Shown one piece after another: positions 7,700-11,635 of a stretch of DNA of 11,635 nucleotides (within the stretch, counting starts at the first letter, position 1; every line of letters begins with the position of its first letter). The notes beneath the pieces are model-generated. The model was not told the DNA's origin and did not search any database. It saw only the letters and a program-made list of their open reading frames with translations. The stretch comes from Patescibacteria group bacterium UBA2023 (GTDB lineage: Bacteria > Patescibacteriota > Gracilibacteria > BD1-5 > UBA2023), in the NCBI GenBank assembly GCA_002335145.1, contig DDBV01000023.1:1-11635 (forward strand), written 5' to 3'. The translations under genes were made by a program, and so were the position numbers.

Positions 7700-8395
7700 C
7701 CGTTCTCTGCGTACCCGTTCATCGAGGCATTCGAGCGTGTCGGCCGGGCCGTGCCAGTCCTGCTCGATGAGTCTGGCGCACTCACGCTCGTACGAACCCG
7801 GACCGATGCGTATGTTCCTTCGCTCTCAGAGGCGAGGGATATGAGCATCCCCGATGTTTTCGTCTTCGAACCGGAAGGTTCGTCCTTCCGGATAGCGCAA
7901 ACTCGAGATCTCTCAGCTCGTGCATTCTCGCTCTCGGGTCCGGACGTCCGGGCATATTTCTTCCTCTGCCAGGCCGAGCTTCTCACGGTCGATGCTTCCA
8001 ATTCTCTGCTCAAAATCCTGGAGGATACGCCAGTCGGAATATTCTTCGCGCTCGTGACGCAGTATCCTGACAGAATACTCCCCACGATCCGTTCCCGCTG
8101 CGTAACGCTCTCCGGGTCATCACTCGAGGGCGGAGGGGTATCCATCGATGACGAGATGATCCGACGGATAGATGCATACCTCGCGGGCACGAAGTCGCCA
8201 CTTCTTTTGCGTCTCGCGCAAATCTCGCCCGAACGTCCGGAAGCTCTCGCATTGCTCTCCGCGTGCGTGGGGCGCATGGGCGTGACCAGCCGGATCGATC
8301 CCGTATTCGCTGAGTGCGTGGCCCGAGGGATTGAGGATCTTTCGGGTACCACCATCTCGTCTCGCAACATTCTGGATCGGATTTTCCTCGCGTAG
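7694..8395 (+). CDS. holB: DNA polymerase III delta'-like clamp-loader subunit, short and lacking a P-loop
   Basis: 233 residues, no UGA codon, ending in TAG. The middle carries the clamp-loader core: CQAELLTVDASNSLLKILEDTP (about 92-113) corresponds to the AExMxxxAxNALLKxLEEPP motif, then FFALVTQYPDRILPTIRSRC (117-136), including the SRC arginine-finger motif conserved in delta/delta'/gamma subunits. These proteins load the sliding clamp onto DNA. The N-terminal part lacks the usual HAYLFxGPxGxGK Walker A region, and the protein is about 100 residues shorter than typical delta', as in a reduced subunit. delta' does not need ATPase activity, so this may be functional. The start is probably TTG at 7694: an in-frame TAA at 7664 excludes longer versions and no ATG is available. 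A GAGG lies just before it at unusually short spacing. The downstream gap shows no convincing terminator stem. Confidence 0.8.
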   Translation: MQPFSAYPFIEAFERVGRAVPVLLDESGALTLVRTRTDAYVPSLSEARDMSIPDVFVFEPEGSSFRIAQTRDLSARAFSLSGPDVRAYFFLCQAELLTVDASNSLLKILEDTPVGIFFALVTQYPDRILPTIRSRCVTLSGSSLEGGGVSIDDEMIRRIDAYLAGTKSPLLLRLAQISPERPEALALLSACVGRMGVTSRIDPVFAECVARGIEDLSGTTISSRNILDRIFLA

Positions 8396-8550
8396 AAAAG
8401 AATCAGACCGGGCTTTTTTTGTAGGTGAATAGCTCCGTCGATAAAAGAACGAAGCACGATGAGTATTGCCCGTACACTGCCGCGAATCATGCCTCAAGTT
8501 TGGACTTCTCGATGCTCGAAAGCATGCCCTCGTGATATATTTCATCATTC

Positions 8551-8634
8551 TATACTCGCGCGTCAATATTCGTGTTTTTGATTTCGCGGCATCTGATTTG
8601 GTACCATGGAGCGGTACTATCCAAAAACACAAAT
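8551..8634 (+). promoter_or_regulatory. Putative -10 and structured 5' leader before the 3D-domain gene
   Basis: TATACT at 8551-8556 resembles a -10 box, without a clear -35. About ten bases later starts a long inverted repeat, 8568-8580 with 8622-8634 (13 positions, one mismatch), whose 3' arm ends two bases before the ATG at 8637. Inside lies a second hairpin (8601-8605 with 8613-8617). The fold would bury the translation start region. The rest of the 241-base gap (8396-8636) shows a small hairpin near 8512-8525 and nothing else I recognise. Confidence 0.4.
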
Positions 8635-8636
8635 CC

Positions 8637-9932
8637 ATGCGATCGATCCTTGCTTCCGTTCTGGCTGTGGTCTTGGCCCTGCAATCCGCTCTTCCTCTCG
8701 CGTCCGCCGCGGATGAATCATCTGTCCCTGAATGATACCAGAAGTTCGTTGTGACTGCGTATTACAGCCCCAAGCCTGATCAGACGCTCTACCTGCGCGG
8801 CAGCTACGAGGCGGATATTCGTCTCAATGGGAATGGTACGAACGGGGCGAGCGGCAAGGAGGTCTTCGCTGGTATGATTGCGGCACCCAAAACCTACGCC
8901 TTCGGGACGCGTATAGAGCTTTCCGGGATTGGTATCGGGATCGTTGAGGATCGTGGCGGAGCGATCGTCGTAGCAGGAGAGCGCGGATACGATGCCGACC
9001 GGATTGATATTTGGATGGGGGAAGGGGAAGAGGGATTGATTCGCGCGCTGACATTCGGGAAACGCACGGTCTATGGGCGAGTCCTCTCCGAAAGTAGTGC
9101 CGTGAGCACGATCGATCTCACATCTTTCCCATCGGATCGCAAGGCGGTCATCGCCTCTCTCTCGCGACAGTCCTCGAAGATCCCGGACGCTTGAAACGCG
9201 AGCACCAATACCAACACTGAATCAATAGCTGTTGCCTCTGAGCCGGCCCCGCAGCCTGATGATACCGTAGATGAGAAAGAGGAATTTGTCTCCGACGCGG
9301 TAGCGAACGAGCCAGCTCTCTCTCTCGCGGTCGGCCGAGCGAGCGATCCCGAGCATATTCGCGAGGTGCAGGAGATATTCGTACGTCTCGGTCTCTATTC
9401 CGGCGCGGTTGATGGGGTGTATTCCAATGAATTTTACCAAGCGATCGTCGACTTCCAGATTTCTCGCGGTATCATCGCAAGTGAAAGCGACTACGGAGCA
9501 GGGTACTATGGACCGAAGACCCGGGAGGCGGTTGGAGCGGAGTACGAAGCCCTGCTAGAGCGCGAATGGGAAGCGACCGAAGCGGCACGCCAAGCGACCG
9601 AAGCTGAGCGGATTGCTGCAGCAGAACTCGAGAAGCATCTCATCGAATCGAAGGCACGGGTTGATCGCTACATTGAGAAACTCTGATCCCCCGCGTACGG
9701 AGAGTCGAGCAAGCGAGTACGCGAGCTTCAAAAAGTCCTCTCAAAACTCGGGTACTTCGAGCACAAGGATACGGCCTACTTCGGTGATATCACGCGCGAT
9801 GCGCTCGTACGCTATCAGCTCGACCGTGGAGTGATTGCATCTGCCGATGACCCGGAGGCGGGAACAATCAACGAAGCGACACGTCAAGAATTCGCCATCG
9901 ACCTTATTATTCTCGTGTCGGATGAGGAATAA
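8637..9932 (+). CDS. Secreted 3D-domain protein with two peptidoglycan-binding domains, UGA read as Gly
   Basis: 431 residues with UGA as Gly at 33, 186 and 350; the standard code would give three pieces. A signal peptide (MRSILASVLAVVLALQSALP, cleavage near ASA-A at about 25) directs it outside. Residues 37-152 form a 3D (Asp-Asp-Asp) domain: FVVTAYYS at the start, FGTRIEL at about 89-95, VEDRGGAI with Asp105 and RIDIWMG with Asp124 as conserved acidic residues, and closing GKRTVYGRV. This double-psi beta-barrel is related to lytic transglycosylases and resuscitation-type wall hydrolases. After an acidic linker come two PG_binding_1 modules (about 237-305 and 355-425; REVQEIFVRLGLY and RELQKVLSKLGYF starts), separated by an Ala/Glu-rich coiled-coil stretch (about 305-349). 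UGA 186 and 350 lie in linkers, UGA 33 just before the 3D domain. Likely role: peptidoglycan remodelling. A strong terminator follows. No Shine-Dalgarno; see the 5' leader hairpin. Confidence 0.9.
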
Positions 9933-9952
9933 TATTCGCAATCAACTCATCT

Positions 9953-9978
9953 ATCCCTCCGAAACGGAGGGATTTTTC
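9953..9978 (+). terminator. Intrinsic terminator after the 3D-domain gene
   Basis: A perfect 9-bp stem ATCCCTCCG/CGGAGGGAT (9953-9961 with 9965-9973), loop AAA, then a T run. It begins 21 bases after the gene's TAA. Confidence 0.88.
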
Positions 9979-10045
9979 TTCCGGGGAGATGGGCCTCGGC
10001 ACGAATCGACTTCAATTTCTCGATTTTCTCGATACACTTCGATCT

Positions 10046-10051
10046 TATACT
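10046..10051 (+). promoter_or_regulatory. -10 element for the RNA methyltransferase gene
   Basis: TATACT, one mismatch from consensus, 20 bases before the ATG at 10072 and downstream of the preceding terminator, which means this gene needs its own promoter. No good -35 is seen. The 10022-10043 stretch repeats a TCGAT-type motif three times (TCGATTTTC, TCGATACAC, TCGATCTT), of unknown meaning. Confidence 0.45.
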
Positions 10052-10071
10052 CCGCACAATGTTTTCGGACC

Positions 10072-11481
10072 ATGAAAAAAGACACCATTGTCTCGAATCT
10101 GCTCGTAGAAAAACTCGTCTTCTGATGATCGGGACTCGCTCACCTGCCGGATGGAAAATCCGTCATTATTTCTGGTGGAGCGGTACCCGAGAGCGTGGTG
10201 TCGGTCCGGGTGCTTCGATCCAAGAAAAATCACATCGAGGCCCAGCTTGTAGAAGTGGAAAAGCCTTCACCCCACGTGCGAGAGCTCCCAGATCACTGGC
10301 AGGTCTACGGTGGATGCCGATGGCTCCCCATCGCATATGACCGCCAGCTCCAGTACAAATCCGATCAGGTTCGTGAGGCATTCCGGCCACTCGGAGACAG
10401 GGTGTCCGATACGGTATTCCGGCCCATTGTCGCGTGTGAGCGGACCGAGGGATATCGCAATAAAGTCGAATTCTCCTATGGTAAATACATCTCCGCCAAG
10501 GAAGACGTGCACGAAGAATACCGATTCGGATTCCATGTGCCAGCGTCCTATGACCGGATCATCGACTGCACCTACTGCGTGCTCGCCGATGACGAGACCA
10601 ATGCAATCTTCCGAGCGGTGGATACCTGGAGTCGGACATCGGGACTCTCGACCTACGATCCTCGCGCACAGGAGGGCTGCCTCCGACACCTCGTCATCCG
10701 TTGTGCTCACCACACTCGCGAGACGATGGTGGTCATGAGCCTGCGGACCGACGCACCCGAATGGACGCCCGAGACTGAACAGTCGCTTCTGGTATTTTTC
10801 CAAGAACTCCGAGCTCGGCATCCGGATATCGCGAGCTGCTACCTGCTCGAAAATAATGGCAAGGCTGACATCGTGCATGGGGAGTTCCGGCTCGTGTCCG
10901 GTGCGCCGACCATTACCGAGGAGCTTCTCGGTCTGCGATTTCGCATTCGTCCGCAGAGCTTCTTTCAGGTGAACACACTCCAGGCTGAGCGACTCTACTC
11001 CATCGTGCGAGAGTTCGCACCCGCACGTGGGGGTCTCGCGCTGGATCTCTATGCTGGTACGTCGACCATCGGATCGGTCCTCGCGGATCGGTTCGAGCGG
11101 GTGGTGTCCGTAGAGATCAATGCGTCTGCGTGCGAGGACGCCCGGGAGAATGCGACACTCAACAATATTACGAATCTTGAGATGGTGTGCGCGCCGGTGG
11201 AGAAGTATTTGCAGCAATATACGGACTCCGGGGAGCGAGCGGATTTCCTGGTGGTAGACCCTCCGCGTGATGGTATGCACCCCGATGCGATCGCGCCGAT
11301 TCTCGCCTTCCAGGCAGGGGTCATTGTCTATGTCAGCTGTAATCCGAGTACGCTCGCACGCGATCTCGACCGACTCCTCGAGAGCGGGATATACCGCATT
11401 ACCGATGTGGTGCCGGTGGATATGTTCCCTCATACGCACCATATTGAGACGGTGGTGCGACTAATTAAAGCCACCAAATAA
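10072..11481 (+). CDS. RlmD/TrmA family 23S rRNA or tRNA uracil-5-methyltransferase, tandem UGA read as Gly-Gly
   Basis: 469 residues, close to the family norm. These enzymes transfer a methyl group from S-adenosylmethionine to C5 of a uracil in rRNA or tRNA. The N-terminal TRAM RNA-binding domain (about 1-60) begins with VEKLVF followed by two UGA codons (residues 18-19) and SGLAHLPDGKSV; the family has F-G-G-x-G-x-A here, so both UGAs must be Gly. The SAM site is ALDLYAGTSTIG at about 324-334; DPPRDGM is at 396-402. Catalytic Cys423 lies in VSCNPSTLARDL and the general base is Glu459 in HHIET. The RlmD iron-sulphur ligands are incomplete: the PDHWQVYGGC stretch (73-82) keeps only Cys82, with Pro and Tyr where two ligand Cys are expected; Cys166/Cys169 remain further on. 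Start at 10072 because shorter starts would remove the TRAM strand. RlmD, RlmCD and TrmA cannot be separated by eye. The 3' end overlaps a minus-strand gene by 21 bases. Confidence 0.93.
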
Positions 11482-11634
11482 TTTCAGATTTTTTGATTTA
11501 ACTTCCATTTCTAGTTTCAATTTTAGTAGAGTGCTTTGAATCTTAGAGGTGAGATTATTTTCTATTTGCTCTTGTTCAATTAATAATCTTGATTCGTAAC
11601 GTTGAGATATTATGTTTTCTCTACAGGATGTTTC
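11461..11634 (-). CDS. C-terminal end of an unrecognised AT-rich gene (5' end outside window)
   Basis: On the minus strand a frame is open from the right edge to a TAG at 11461-11463, giving the last 57 residues of a protein. The visible part is rich in Leu, Lys, Glu, Gln and Asn, has a heptad-like helical pattern (RYESRLLIEQEQIENNL, then LLKLKLEMEVKSKNLKLF) and ends FGGFN. It may be a coiled coil. I do not recognise the family; the DNA has no UGA codon in frame. Codon use is strongly AT-biased (TTA, ATA, AAA, AAT), unlike every other gene here, and G+C in 11482-11635 is about 28% (43 of 154). It converges on and overlaps the methyltransferase by 21 bases with no terminator between. It could be a recently acquired gene, the edge of a mobile element, or an assembly join. 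Confidence 0.5.
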   Translation of the reverse strand, partial: ETSCRENIISQRYESRLLIEQEQIENNLTSKIQSTLLKLKLEMEVKSKNLKLFGGFN

Positions 11635-11635
11635 A

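Noticed and set aside
7546..8490. 314-residue open frame on the minus strand
   Set aside because: A Ser/Arg-rich shadow of the delta'-like gene with no domain pattern.
8396..8636. tRNA or small RNA gene in the gap after the delta'-like gene
   Set aside because: No cloverleaf or T-loop sequence found; only small hairpins and the 5' leader stem are visible.
10267..11442. 391-residue open frame on the minus strand
   Set aside because: It lies antisense to the well-supported methyltransferase, is rich in Arg and His as expected for a shadow frame in G+C-rich DNA, and has no recognisable domain.

Overview
The window reads as chromosome of a Patescibacteria (CPR) bacterium of the Gracilibacteria/Absconditabacteria type, because UGA must be read as glycine (genetic code 25). 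With the standard code most genes here look broken. With UGA as Gly, nine long reading frames become uninterrupted, all ending in TAA or TAG. I count 20 in-frame UGA codons. Several fall on invariant family glycines: the GKG motif of an S41 protease, HxxFGP and QGLSH of a prephenate dehydrogenase-like protein, and the TRAM-domain GG of an RNA methyltransferase, where two UGAs are adjacent. TGG serves as Trp as usual. Most of the window is clearly G+C-rich (roughly mid-50s percent by eye), which seems high for code-25 lineages; this is an impression from general knowledge, not a comparison I could run.

Layout, left to right: (1) the 3' end of a plus-strand gene with a 30-bp tandem repeat and a C-terminal SH3-like domain; (2) a bidirectional terminator; (3) a minus-strand block read from high to low coordinates: a PEGA-domain membrane protein and a polysaccharide flippase (probably one transcript), then an S41 carboxy-terminal processing protease, then a transcription attenuator with a 26-residue leader peptide rich in Tyr/Phe, then a TyrA-like prephenate dehydrogenase, then an ABC-F ATPase; (4) a plus-strand block divergent from the PEGA gene: a DNA polymerase III delta'-like clamp-loader subunit, a secreted 3D-domain cell-wall protein with two peptidoglycan-binding modules, and an RlmD/TrmA-type rRNA/tRNA uracil-5-methyltransferase; (5) an abruptly AT-rich end (about 28% G+C over 154 bases) holding the 3' end of an unrecognised minus-strand gene.

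The most notable element is the attenuator in front of tyrA. It has a strong promoter (TTGACA-16-TACAAT), a leader peptide with seven Tyr/Phe codons including a Tyr-Tyr pair, and four RNA segments that can fold as 1:2, 2:3 or 3:4. The 3:4 form is an intrinsic terminator just upstream of the tyrA start, and the Tyr-Tyr codons directly abut segment 1. This is the classical ribosome-mediated amino-acid attenuation design, placed before an aromatic amino-acid gene. Several other genes serve the cell envelope (protease, flippase, PEGA protein, 3D/PG-binding protein, SH3 protein).
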